A stretch of DNA of 64,000 bases from JAAYJK01 sp964501655 (GTDB lineage: Bacteria; Bacillota; Syntrophomonadia; Syntrophomonadales; Syntrophomonadaceae), in the NCBI GenBank assembly GCA_964501655.1, contig CAZCTN010000008.1, positions 48,462 to 112,461 on the forward strand, given 5' to 3'. Position 1 is the stretch's first letter. Each line of letters begins with the position of its first letter. A program made the translations under genes and the position numbers. The notes beneath the pieces are model-generated. The model saw nothing but the letters and a program-made list of their open reading frames with translations, ran no database searches and was not told where the DNA came from. Shown piece by piece: positions 26,975-33,831 of this stretch.

Positions 26975-27009
26975 CCCACACGGATGTGGGAGCTGAAAAT
27001 TCAAGGAGG
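26975..27009 (+). promoter_or_regulatory. CsrA-binding region in the hag leader
   Basis: Hairpin CCCACA-CGGA-TGTGGG (26975-26990) presents GGA in its loop. Its core ACACGGATGT differs at one position from the CsrA consensus core ACARGGAUGU. A second GGA lies in the Shine-Dalgarno AAGGAGG (27003-27009). The two sites are about 22 nt apart, the layout known for B. subtilis hag, where CsrA blocks ribosome binding. Confidence 0.7.
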
Positions 27010-27017
27010 AATTAATA

Positions 27018-28556
27018 ATGATAATTAACACTAACGTAATGGCACTGAATACCAACCGGCAGTTGGGGATCAACGAGACCAATACTGCCAAATCCCTGGA
27101 AAAACTATCTTCCGGCTACCGGATCAACCGGGCCGGCGACGATGCAGCCGGACTGGCCATCTCCGAAAAAATGCGGGGACAGATCAGAGGTCTGCAGCAG
27201 GCCAGCCGCAACGCCCAGGATGGCATCTCCCTGATACAGACCGCTGAGGGAGCCCTGCAGGAAACTGAAGATATCCTGCAGCGCATGAGGGAACTGGCAG
27301 TGCAGGCTGCCAATGGCACCCTGGCTGATGGAGATCGGCAGGCCATACAGGATGAAGTAGACCAGCTGGTACTTGAAATCGACCGTATCGCTACCACTAC
27401 TGAGTTTAATACCAAGAGCTTGTTAGACGGTACTTTTACTACCAGTTTCCAAATAGGAGCCAATTCCGGTCAAAACATGAGTGTTAACATCGGCAAAGTT
27501 GATGCCAAAACATTAGGTGTAACTGACCAGAGTGAATCCTCTGCTGCTAAAGTGGTAAACTCCGCTAATCTGTTGGGAGTACGTTCGGTTGACTTATCGG
27601 CTGATGTTGCTGTAGGCAAGTACACCCTGAACATTGTGTCTGATGGCGACGGAACTGGTGTAAGTCTATATTTGAAAAATTCTGATGGCGAAGTAGTAGC
27701 CAAGAATGAAAACTACGACCCAGCTGGCTTGACCAACAACTATGATGTAGTTACATTAAGTGATGAAGGTTTAGGTTCTACTGTGGATCTGATCATTGAT
27801 TCGGCAACCGCTAGCGTTGAGTGGGCTGCTCTGGCTGGTATGGCGGCTTATCAGACCGTTTCCACCGCTATTGAAGTAAGCAGCCAGGGTATCGATCTTG
27901 AAACCAATACTGCTGAGATCGGGGCTATTGATCTGGTAGCCGGAAGACTGGCAGATGAGGATGCGGAAGGGAATGCTATAACCTATCGTATCGCTATGAC
28001 ATCGGATGGTACAGACGCGGTAGGCAAGTTCCAGTATTCGGTTGATGGAGGGGCTAACTTTACCGATCTGGTAGATGATGAAGGATTAGTATACACCACC
28101 GGTCCCATCGATGCAGCTGGTGGCGGCAACTATACCGTTACCTTTAAGGATGCCATGGGCAACCAGGCTACCCTGGCCTTCCAGGTAGATTCAATAGCTG
28201 GCGATACAGATTTTGACTTCGCTTACGTAATTGGATCAGGTTCAGGGAGTTCTATCGACGTGTCCAGCAGTACTACCGCGGCTGATCTGGCTATAGACAC
28301 CATTGATGCGGCTATCGTAGAAGTATCTACCCAGAGAGCTGCCCTGGGTGCATACCAGAACCGTCTGGAGCACACCATCAAGAACCTGGATACTTCATCT
28401 GAGAACCTGTCGGCTTCCGAATCCCGGATCAGGGACGTGGACATGGCCACTGAAATGGTGGAATTCACCAAGCAGAACATTCTGCAGCAGGCTGCCACCG
28501 CCATGCTGGCCCAGGCCAACCAGGCTCCCCAGAACGTACTGCAATTACTCCGGTAA
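27018..28556 (+). CDS. hag: Flagellin
   Basis: A 512-aa filament subunit. The conserved N-terminal D0/D1 region covers about residues 1-145 (MIINTNVMALNTNRQLG, LSSGYRINRAGDDAAGLAIS, MRELAVQAANGT). The C-terminal D1/D0 covers about 420-512 (QRAALGAYQNRLEHTI, RDVDMATEMVEFTKQ, ending NVLQLLR). Between them lies a variable surface domain of about 275 residues, so the protein is much longer than Bacillus Hag (about 304 aa). ATG 27018 has AAGGAGG upstream, which is also a probable CsrA site. A terminator follows, so hag is likely monocistronic. Confidence 0.97.
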   Translation: MIINTNVMALNTNRQLGINETNTAKSLEKLSSGYRINRAGDDAAGLAISEKMRGQIRGLQQASRNAQDGISLIQTAEGALQETEDILQRMRELAVQAANGTLADGDRQAIQDEVDQLVLEIDRIATTTEFNTKSLLDGTFTTSFQIGANSGQNMSVNIGKVDAKTLGVTDQSESSAAKVVNSANLLGVRSVDLSADVAVGKYTLNIVSDGDGTGVSLYLKNSDGEVVAKNENYDPAGLTNNYDVVTLSDEGLGSTVDLIIDSATASVEWAALAGMAAYQTVSTAIEVSSQGIDLETNTAEIGAIDLVAGRLADEDAEGNAITYRIAMTSDGTDAVGKFQYSVDGGANFTDLVDDEGLVYTTGPIDAAGGGNYTVTFKDAMGNQATLAFQVDSIAGDTDFDFAYVIGSGSGSSIDVSSSTTAADLAIDTIDAAIVEVSTQRAALGAYQNRLEHTIKNLDTSSENLSASESRIRDVDMATEMVEFTKQNILQQAATAMLAQANQAPQNVLQLLR

Positions 28557-28632
28557 GTACGATAAAAACAACATAAAACAGGCAATATAAGCAATATAAG
28601 CAGCCAGGCACAAGCAATATTACCAGCAATCC

Positions 28633-28661
28633 AAAGCGGCGGGAGGTTCTCCCGCCGCTTT
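28633..28661 (+). terminator. Strong terminator after hag
   Basis: Perfect 13-bp stem AAAGCGGCGGGAG / CTCCCGCCGCTTT with a GTT loop. It is the expected end of the abundant flagellin transcript. Confidence 0.88.
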
Positions 28662-28742
28662 AACGTATAACAGTCTGACGGCAGACTGCAAACAATGCGA
28701 ATTAAAAGAAGAACGATTCACCGCAACTTAAACAGGAGCGAT

Positions 28743-28817
28743 TTAAGGAAATTCCACTCGTATAATACAGCGTTCTATTATTCCGGATTTGTTTAGAAGC
28801 AGATCCCTATCTACCAT
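28743..28817 (-). pseudogene. hepT: Truncated HepT (HEPN toxin) remnant
   Basis: On the minus strand an ATG at 28817-28815, overlapping the mntA stop by 11 nt, opens a frame starting MVDRDLLLNKSGIIERC. It runs 24 codons to a TAA at 28743. This is how HepT/DUF86 toxins characteristically begin, and toxin-after-antitoxin overlap is their usual layout. The remaining 110 residues or so, with the HEPN RNase motif Rx4-6H, are absent in all frames before the hag terminator. I therefore call it a 5' remnant. Confidence 0.65.
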
Positions 28818-29217
28818 AAACTTGACCTCTTTCTTTGATTTTGTCTATAATTATGACTCGTTCTTCATTTAAACGACTGTATTTCTTTAAGGCCAAGATG
28901 AAAAACTCCTGGCGCAGGTGCGGGTCCTGGTCAAGAATTATGCGGCCATTTTTAAGTACTTGTACCTGCAAAACTGGTGAAACCCGGTTCAAATCAATTA
29001 GATCCACATCCCTTTTTAATAATCCCGCTAATTTCTGACTTGCTGCATAGAGATCAATACCAGAATTCTCATGTTTGCTTAGGAAAGCAATATCTATGTC
29101 GCTGTCCGGGCGTGCTTTACCCTGGGCGGCGGAGCCAAAGATGATGATAAGCACCGCGCCCAACTCCCGGCTCAAATAGTCTATGATTGTCTCTTCAAAT
29201 ATCTTTACTGTATCCAT
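28807..29217 (-). CDS. mntA: MntA-type nucleotidyltransferase antitoxin
   Basis: A 136-aa minimal nucleotidyltransferase. It has the motif GSAAQGKARPDSDIDIAF (GS-X10-DxD), with two metal-binding aspartates and a third acidic position in KRDVDLIDLN. In type VII MntA-HepT systems this enzyme AMPylates and thereby silences the HEPN RNase HepT. Here only the first residues of hepT survive downstream, so the protein seems an orphan antitoxin. It is inserted, on the opposite strand, between hag and flaG, interrupting an otherwise continuous flagellar block. The ATG at 29217 lacks a clear ribosome site. Confidence 0.85.
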   Translation of the reverse strand: MDTVKIFEETIIDYLSRELGAVLIIIFGSAAQGKARPDSDIDIAFLSKHENSGIDLYAASQKLAGLLKRDVDLIDLNRVSPVLQVQVLKNGRIILDQDPHLRQEFFILALKKYSRLNEERVIIIDKIKERGQVYGR

Positions 29218-29276
29218 AAGCTGATTATAGCACAGGTTTTAATGACTTGTAAAAAATGGAATACCCCCCTGTTGCC

Positions 29277-29303
29277 AAAAAAAAGCCCGGCATGACCGCC
29301 GGG
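29277..29303 (-). terminator. Terminator after calcium-binding-loop gene
   Basis: Read on the minus strand: CCCGGC / GCCGGG stem with a 6-nt loop, then GC?-free run of eight Ts (complement of 29277-29284) directly after the stem-closing C. It separates this gene from mntA. Confidence 0.88.
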
Positions 29304-29380
29304 AAGAGAGGATATTAGGTGCACAATGCTCAGTGGAGCAAAAAGGAGGTTGGATTATTCAGTTGGTAAAAGGAAGTGAG

Positions 29381-30424
29381 TTACACTCTTAAATCAATCT
29401 GCTGGATGGTTCCAGCAGTGCCATTTTCCCTTAAAAATATACCAGATGATCTTAGCTGCCCGTCCAGTTCATTGGCCGAGTTTTTCATGGCAAAGGAGGT
29501 AGCGATATTGGCCAGGCAGATGGCGCCTATTCCTTTTTGGGCCAGAGCAAAGAGGACATCATTACCGTTGCTGTCTTTGGTCCAGATTTGCAGCCGGTCA
29601 AATACGGAATCATTTTCATCTATCCAGCCGTTGCCGTCTTCATCATATTGGGCCAGGTGGGCAAATCCGTCGCCATTTGAAACCCCGAATAATTCGCTCC
29701 CATTATTGATGGTGCCGTCTTGGTTTAAATCCAGGGCTAAAAAACCGCTGCCCGGTTTCAGGAATGAGATAAGATCCAGTTCTCCATCGCAGTCCAGGTC
29801 GAATTCAAAACTGCGCTCACCCAGGGCTGCCGCCGAACCGTCAAAATTAATTACCAGCGGGTCGGCCAGCTGAGCGTTTCCGGCCCGGATGTGCAATTCA
29901 GTTTGAGAAGAAAAAGAACGGCTCAGGTTGAGGCTTACCGAAACGTTTATCTCCCGTCCGTCAGCGGTTTTGACCACTGCCGAAGCATTAAAGGTGGTCT
30001 GTTCACTCTCCTGATAAGAAGAATAGAAATCATATTCCCAGCCCCAGTTGGGTGTGGAGAGGTTAATGGAATTGGAGACTGGTCTGCTGATTGCTTCCAG
30101 CCGGTTTTGCATCTCATCATCCCAATCCAGGGGCAGATAGAATTTAATCTCTTTTCCGGTAAAGGCTTCCAAAAGGCTCTTGATCAGTGAAATTTTGCAC
30201 TTGTCTTCCTCACTTAATTGAAAGTGGAATCTTTTCTTCTGGGCCTCCTCAGCGGCAGCAGATATTTCCAGGCTGTCCTGCTGGGGCAGGGTTTCAACAT
30301 TTTGTGCCGCCCCGGCATCGGTGGGATTGCCACCCAGCCAAAACCGGCTTCTTTCCTCTTGCACCAGTTCCTCCCGGTAAGAGCGGGAAGAGCTCATATC
30401 TATCCAGGCGTTTTCGATTATCAT
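29381..30424 (-). CDS. Protein with EF-hand/dockerin-like calcium loops, probable flagellar regulon member
   Basis: A 347-aa protein without an obvious signal peptide. The N-terminal 130 residues are polar and helical. The middle is a beta-rich domain. The C-terminal third has three acidic loops of calcium-binding type: DLDCDGELDL, DLNQDGTINNGSELFG and DEDGNGWIDENDSVF. The unit from FEFDLDCDGE to LAQKGIGAICL resembles modules of large calcium-binding extracellular proteins. Function unknown. Start is ATG 30424 with AGGAGGT (complement of 30431-30437). A sigma-28-type promoter at 30536-30563 and divergence from flaG suggest co-expression with the filament. Lack of a signal peptide is compatible with export by the flagellar apparatus, which is speculation. 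Confidence 0.7.
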   Translation of the reverse strand: MIIENAWIDMSSSRSYREELVQEERSRFWLGGNPTDAGAAQNVETLPQQDSLEISAAAEEAQKKRFHFQLSEEDKCKISLIKSLLEAFTGKEIKFYLPLDWDDEMQNRLEAISRPVSNSINLSTPNWGWEYDFYSSYQESEQTTFNASAVVKTADGREINVSVSLNLSRSFSSQTELHIRAGNAQLADPLVINFDGSAAALGERSFEFDLDCDGELDLISFLKPGSGFLALDLNQDGTINNGSELFGVSNGDGFAHLAQYDEDGNGWIDENDSVFDRLQIWTKDSNGNDVLFALAQKGIGAICLANIATSFAMKNSANELDGQLRSSGIFLRENGTAGTIQQIDLRV

Positions 30425-30535
30425 ACTAGTACCTCCTGACCGGGCCACGGTTTGGGCCCTCTATTTCTGTCAATATTATGCCTCGACTGATCAGCTGCGG
30501 ATTGATCCGTGAGCTGATGGGAATATATGTATAAT

Positions 30536-30563
30536 ATATCGAAAATATAAAGTCCAAACTTTA
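30536..30563 (-). promoter_or_regulatory. Sigma-28-type promoter of the calcium-loop gene
   Basis: On the minus strand TAAAGTTT (30563-30556), then TTCGATAT (30543-30536), with a 16-nt gap after TAAA. The consensus is TAAA-N15-GCCGATAT. It is one nucleotide longer than ideal. It lies about 110 nt upstream of the ATG. Confidence 0.65.
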
Positions 30564-30595
30564 GCTCTGGAACTCTGATGCTGCAAGGGTTGGAT

Positions 30596-30622
30596 TAAAG
30601 TTTCAAGGCGGCAGCACGATAT
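30596..30622 (+). promoter_or_regulatory. Sigma-28-type promoter of flaG-fliS
   Basis: TAAAGTTT (30596-30603), 15 nt after TAAA, then CACGATAT (30615-30622). This is a close match to the TAAA-N15-GCCGATAT consensus. It is about 50 nt upstream of flaG. Confidence 0.78.
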
Positions 30623-30672
30623 ATATATTAGTACTCTTAAACGTCCATACCGGGCATGAAATGAGGTGAAAG

Positions 30673-31032
30673 ATGATGAGAATTGAAGGGCAGGGAGCAA
30701 CCGAGAGCAGCTATGTTGCCAGCCAGGCTCCAAAGGCCGACGGCATGAAACTGCCAGGCGATGAGCAGAAGGCAGGTGTATCAGCTGACCCGCAGCTGGG
30801 GCAGAAATTGGAAAGAGCGGTGGAACTGGTTAATGAGACTTTTAAGGTCTCTAATCATAACTTGAAATTTGAGCTGCACGAGGCTAGCGGCCGATACCAG
30901 GTTAAAGTCTTGGATTCCGATACCGGTGATGTGGTGAGAGAGATTCCGGCTGAGCGGGTACTGGAATTTTCAGCCCAGATAAAACAGATGCTCAACGATG
31001 CCATAGGCATCCTTTTCGATGAGAGAGCATAG
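30673..31032 (+). CDS. flaG: FlaG family protein
   Basis: A 119-aa protein with a disordered N-terminal half. The FlaG domain is at about 45-119 (LERAVELVNETFKVSNHNLKFELHEASG, VKVLDSDTGDVVREIPAERVLEF). FlaG proteins influence filament length. ATG 30673 with GAGGTGAA upstream. It is the first gene of flaG-fliS-fliT-like and has its own sigma-28 promoter. Confidence 0.92.
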   Translation: MMRIEGQGATESSYVASQAPKADGMKLPGDEQKAGVSADPQLGQKLERAVELVNETFKVSNHNLKFELHEASGRYQVKVLDSDTGDVVREIPAERVLEFSAQIKQMLNDAIGILFDERA

Positions 31033-31101
31033 CAAAACTATACCATAAGGTACCCGGCAGGTTTTCTATCAGCGACCTGTACACCAGAAGGAGGCAGAAA
31101 G

Positions 31102-31524
31102 GTGAATACAAATTTACAGAAATATCAGCAGTATAAGAGAACCACCGTGGAGACCGCACCTCCGGGCCAGCTGCTCTTAATGCTTTACAATGGCTGTATC
31201 AAAAACATAGAAAATGCTCAAAGGGCCATAAGTGAAAAGAACCCTGGCCAGGCTCACGAGCACATTGTAAAGGCCCAGGATATAGTAATAGAATTGATGG
31301 CCACCCTCAACATGGATTATGATATTTCCCAGCGCTTACTATCAGTATACGATTATATATATAATCAGATGGTAGAGGCCAACATCAGAAAGGACCTGGA
31401 GCTGCTGGAAGAGATTCAAGGTTTTTTAAGCGATCTAAGGGATACTTGGCAGGATGCCATAAACAGAGTGCATAACAACCATGGCGACCACCAAGGGCGC
31501 CAGAACTTCAGCGTGACCGGGTGA
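31102..31524 (+). CDS. fliS: Flagellin export chaperone FliS
   Basis: A 140-aa four-helix chaperone that keeps flagellin unpolymerised before export. Conserved features are YKRTTVETAPPGQLLLMLY, NGCIKNIENAQRAI and the late helix LLSVYDYIYNQMVEANI. Start is GTG 31102 with AAGGAGG at 31088-31094. It follows flaG as in Bacillus, although fliD is elsewhere. Confidence 0.95.
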   Translation: MNTNLQKYQQYKRTTVETAPPGQLLLMLYNGCIKNIENAQRAISEKNPGQAHEHIVKAQDIVIELMATLNMDYDISQRLLSVYDYIYNQMVEANIRKDLELLEEIQGFLSDLRDTWQDAINRVHNNHGDHQGRQNFSVTG

Positions 31525-31530
31525 CTGGAT

Positions 31531-31989
31531 ATGGTTGAGGAAATTAAACTGGTGGGCATTATGGAAAAACTAAACCAGCAGTTCAAACTTCTTTTGCAAC
31601 TGTCCCGTCAGCAACTGGAGGTTATAGAAAAGGAAGCTTATGAGCTAATAGCGCCTATAGCTGAAGAGCGACTGGAGATACAGAAGAAGATTGAAATGCT
31701 TATAAGCGATTTGGAGAAAAGCGAGCAGGAACTTCTGGAAAGCAAAAATACTGAAGCTTTTTCTCCGGGCCGGATAATAAATGCAGGATATATAGAGCAA
31801 AAAACCGAAATAAGAGATATAATTAGTTTAATACAGTTTAATGACAGTAAAAGTCAGGCTCTATTATCAGAGGGAATGCGAAAGGCCCGGCTCGGATTGC
31901 AAAATGCCCGGGGCAATAAAAAAGCTGTGCAACAATACTATCCCGAAGCAGTATATGAAGAAGCATGGTTTTTTGATAAACGCAAATGA
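31531..31989 (+). CDS. FliT/FlgN-like coiled-coil flagellar protein (first copy)
   Basis: A 152-aa, nearly all-helical, highly charged protein with no signal or membrane segment. It begins 6 nt after fliS, exactly where fliT lies in Bacillus. Long heptad-rich helices (KLNQQFKLLLQLSRQQLEVIEKE, in part, and ISDLEKSEQELLESK) are typical of small export chaperones. I cannot identify a diagnostic motif, so the FliT-like call rests on position and helical make-up. Confidence 0.55.
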   Translation: MVEEIKLVGIMEKLNQQFKLLLQLSRQQLEVIEKEAYELIAPIAEERLEIQKKIEMLISDLEKSEQELLESKNTEAFSPGRIINAGYIEQKTEIRDIISLIQFNDSKSQALLSEGMRKARLGLQNARGNKKAVQQYYPEAVYEEAWFFDKRK

Positions 31990-32039
31990 GTCCTTCCGAT
32001 TGCTGGTGCCTGAAAATCTGGATTAAGGAAGATTTACAG

Positions 32040-32504
32040 GTGGTAAAGCAGATTATCCGGGAAATTGCAGATAATTTTCACAGGCAGCTAAACCTCTATG
32101 AGCGGATGGCGGAATTGTCCTCGGCTCAGTTGCATTGCCTGGAAAAAAAACCGGGCATGTCCGGTGAATTGCAGGATATTATGTCCCAAAGACAGTCCTT
32201 GATGGAAGAGATCAGTTCTCTTAATGAAATCAATCGGGCTTATCAGCAGCAGGCGGTTACCCACCTGAATATTGATGAGTTTGTCCTGGGTAAGCTGAGG
32301 GGAAGCATAGAAGCCCATGACTATGAACAATTAAAAAATGTAGTGGGTAGCCTGGGATTGATATTGGAGCAAATCAACGAGATGGATCGCCAGAATCAGC
32401 TTTTGATGATGGAGGTCAACCCCAGCCCAGGTTCAGAAATTAGGGCCAGCAATAAGCAAGCCAGCCAGGCCTATCGCCAGGCTATGCAGCATAAGAGCAA
32501 CTAG
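32040..32504 (+). CDS. FliT/FlgN-like coiled-coil flagellar protein (second copy)
   Basis: A 154-aa helical protein of the same general character as its upstream neighbour (LNLYERMAELSSAQLHCLE, SQRQSLMEEISSLNEINRAYQ). I prefer the GTG at 32040, with AAGGAAG about 8 nt upstream. The longer frame from 31986 overlaps the previous stop and opens with an atypical cysteine- and tryptophan-rich segment. It is the last gene of the flagellar run; probable export chaperone, unproven. Confidence 0.55.
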   Translation: MVKQIIREIADNFHRQLNLYERMAELSSAQLHCLEKKPGMSGELQDIMSQRQSLMEEISSLNEINRAYQQQAVTHLNIDEFVLGKLRGSIEAHDYEQLKNVVGSLGLILEQINEMDRQNQLLMMEVNPSPGSEIRASNKQASQAYRQAMQHKSN

Positions 32505-32663
32505 GCCGGAATGTTTAACTGAATATCAACGTGAAGCAAATAGCAGGGAAGCCATTCCTTGCTATTTTGAGTTCAGAAATATATAATATGCAATACGGGT
32601 CGGTAGAATACTGCAAGACATTATACAGGTCTCCGACAAAATCATACAAAGTGAGGGATTTCT

Positions 32664-32954
32664 ATGTTTGAAGACAAAACATTAATTTGCCAGGACTGTG
32701 GACAGGAGTTCATTTTCAGCGCTGGGGAGCAGGAGTTTTATCATGAGAAGGGCTTCCAGAATGAGCCCAAACGCTGCAGGGAATGCAGGAGTCAGCGCAG
32801 AGCGGGCCGAAATGAAAGGGGTCCCCGGGAAATGTTCGACACCACCTGTGCCAGGTGCGGTCAGGAGACTCAAGTACCTTTCAGGCCGGTTGGAGATAGA
32901 CCAGTGTACTGTCTGCAGTGTTTCCAGCAGATGAAAGAGGAAGAGGTTATCTAG
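32664..32954 (+). CDS. Small double zinc-ribbon protein
   Basis: A 96-aa cytoplasmic protein. A first treble-clef-type zinc site (CQDCGQEFIFS..CRECR, about residues 9-41) is of the probable zinc-binding family often annotated zf-trcl. A second CxxC pair (CARCGQ..CLQC) covers residues 62-89. Homologues are common in Firmicutes; function unknown. It has its own terminator and lies between the flagellar genes and hpf. Confidence 0.85.
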   Translation: MFEDKTLICQDCGQEFIFSAGEQEFYHEKGFQNEPKRCRECRSQRRAGRNERGPREMFDTTCARCGQETQVPFRPVGDRPVYCLQCFQQMKEEEVI

Positions 32955-32980
32955 TCACTCAGACTGATATAGATTGGAGA

Positions 32981-33024
32981 GGCTATCCCAAGAGTCTAGC
33001 CGGACTTGAGGGATAGCCTTTTTT
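32981..33024 (+). terminator. Terminator after zinc ribbon gene
   Basis: Stem GGCTATCCC (32981-32989) / GGGATAGCC (33010-33018), with a second small stem in the loop, followed by TTTTTT. Confidence 0.88.
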
Positions 33025-33178
33025 AAGATTAAGGGGCGGGCAGCAGGCGGATTTTAACTGTGAACCCATTAAATGCAGCCTAATTACATATACTATTATT
33101 AGGTGTTGCGATTAGTAGTAGAGAAAAGAGTAGTGCTGGTATAAAATATATATATAACATCGGGAAAGGAGTGGTCAT

Positions 33179-33736
33179 ATGAAACTCGACATCAGGGGAA
33201 AAAACATAGAAATCACCGATGCCCTCAAGGATTATACCACCAAGCGTCTTTCCAAGTTAGAAAAATACTTTGACGATGTAAAAGAGGCCCAGGTCGCATT
33301 GTCGGTAGACAGTGAGGGGCACAAGGTGGAGGTAACCATACCTTTGAATGGCATGATTCTGAGGGGAGAGGAATCCACCGATAATATGTACAGTTCCATA
33401 GATCTGGTGGAAGAGAAACTGGAAAAACAAATAAACAAATACCGGACCAAGCTATATAGAAAGACCAGGGGAGCCGGATTCAGAAAGAACATGAAAGAAG
33501 AAATCGAAAAAGAAATTAAGAACCAAAAAGAGCCGGCAGGATCTGCCGAGGCCTTTAATATTGTGAGAACCAAGAGATTCGCTCTCAAACCCATGGATGA
33601 GGAAGAAGCGATAATGCAGATGAATCTGCTGGGCCATACATTTTTTGTCTTTTTTAACTCCAAAACGGATGAAGTCAACGTGGTTTATAAGAGAAAAGAC
33701 TGCAACTACGGCCTGATTGAGCCGCATTTTGACTAG
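33179..33736 (+). CDS. hpf: Ribosome hibernation promoting factor (long form)
   Basis: A 185-aa long HPF, which dimerises 70S ribosomes into inactive 100S particles in slow or non-growing cells. The N-terminal S30AE domain begins MKLDIRGKNIEITDALKDYT. The C-terminal dimerisation domain includes RTKRFALKPMDEEEAIMQMN and GHTFFVFFNSKTDEVNVVYK. ATG 33179 with AAAGGAG upstream. The order hpf-secA-prfB matches Bacillus. Confidence 0.96.
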   Translation: MKLDIRGKNIEITDALKDYTTKRLSKLEKYFDDVKEAQVALSVDSEGHKVEVTIPLNGMILRGEESTDNMYSSIDLVEEKLEKQINKYRTKLYRKTRGAGFRKNMKEEIEKEIKNQKEPAGSAEAFNIVRTKRFALKPMDEEEAIMQMNLLGHTFFVFFNSKTDEVNVVYKRKDCNYGLIEPHFD

Positions 33737-33791
33737 AGTTGAAGAATAGTTCCAAAAAGTGCTAATATAATATTGATCTCTTGCTTGAGGA

Positions 33792-33819
33792 AAGGAGCCA
33801 ATAGGTTCCTTCTTTTTTT
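33792..33819 (+). terminator. Terminator-like hairpin just upstream of secA
   Basis: Stem AAGGAGCC / GGTTCCTT with an AATA loop, then C and seven Ts. It ends only 12 nt before the secA start, so it may terminate hpf transcripts or act as an attenuator controlling secA. Confidence 0.75.
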
Positions 33820-33831
33820 AATGAAAGGCAG

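Noticed and set aside
26598..26981. 127-codon minus-strand frame with a hydrophobic stretch upstream of hag
   Set aside because: It reads through one arm of the inverted repeat, has no Shine-Dalgarno, and runs antisense into the hag leader. Hydrophobicity comes from AT-rich non-coding sequence.
29376..29873. 165-codon plus-strand frame opposite the calcium-loop gene
   Set aside because: It is the antisense shadow of the conserved acidic-loop protein, serine/proline-rich, with no ribosome site of its own fitting the context.
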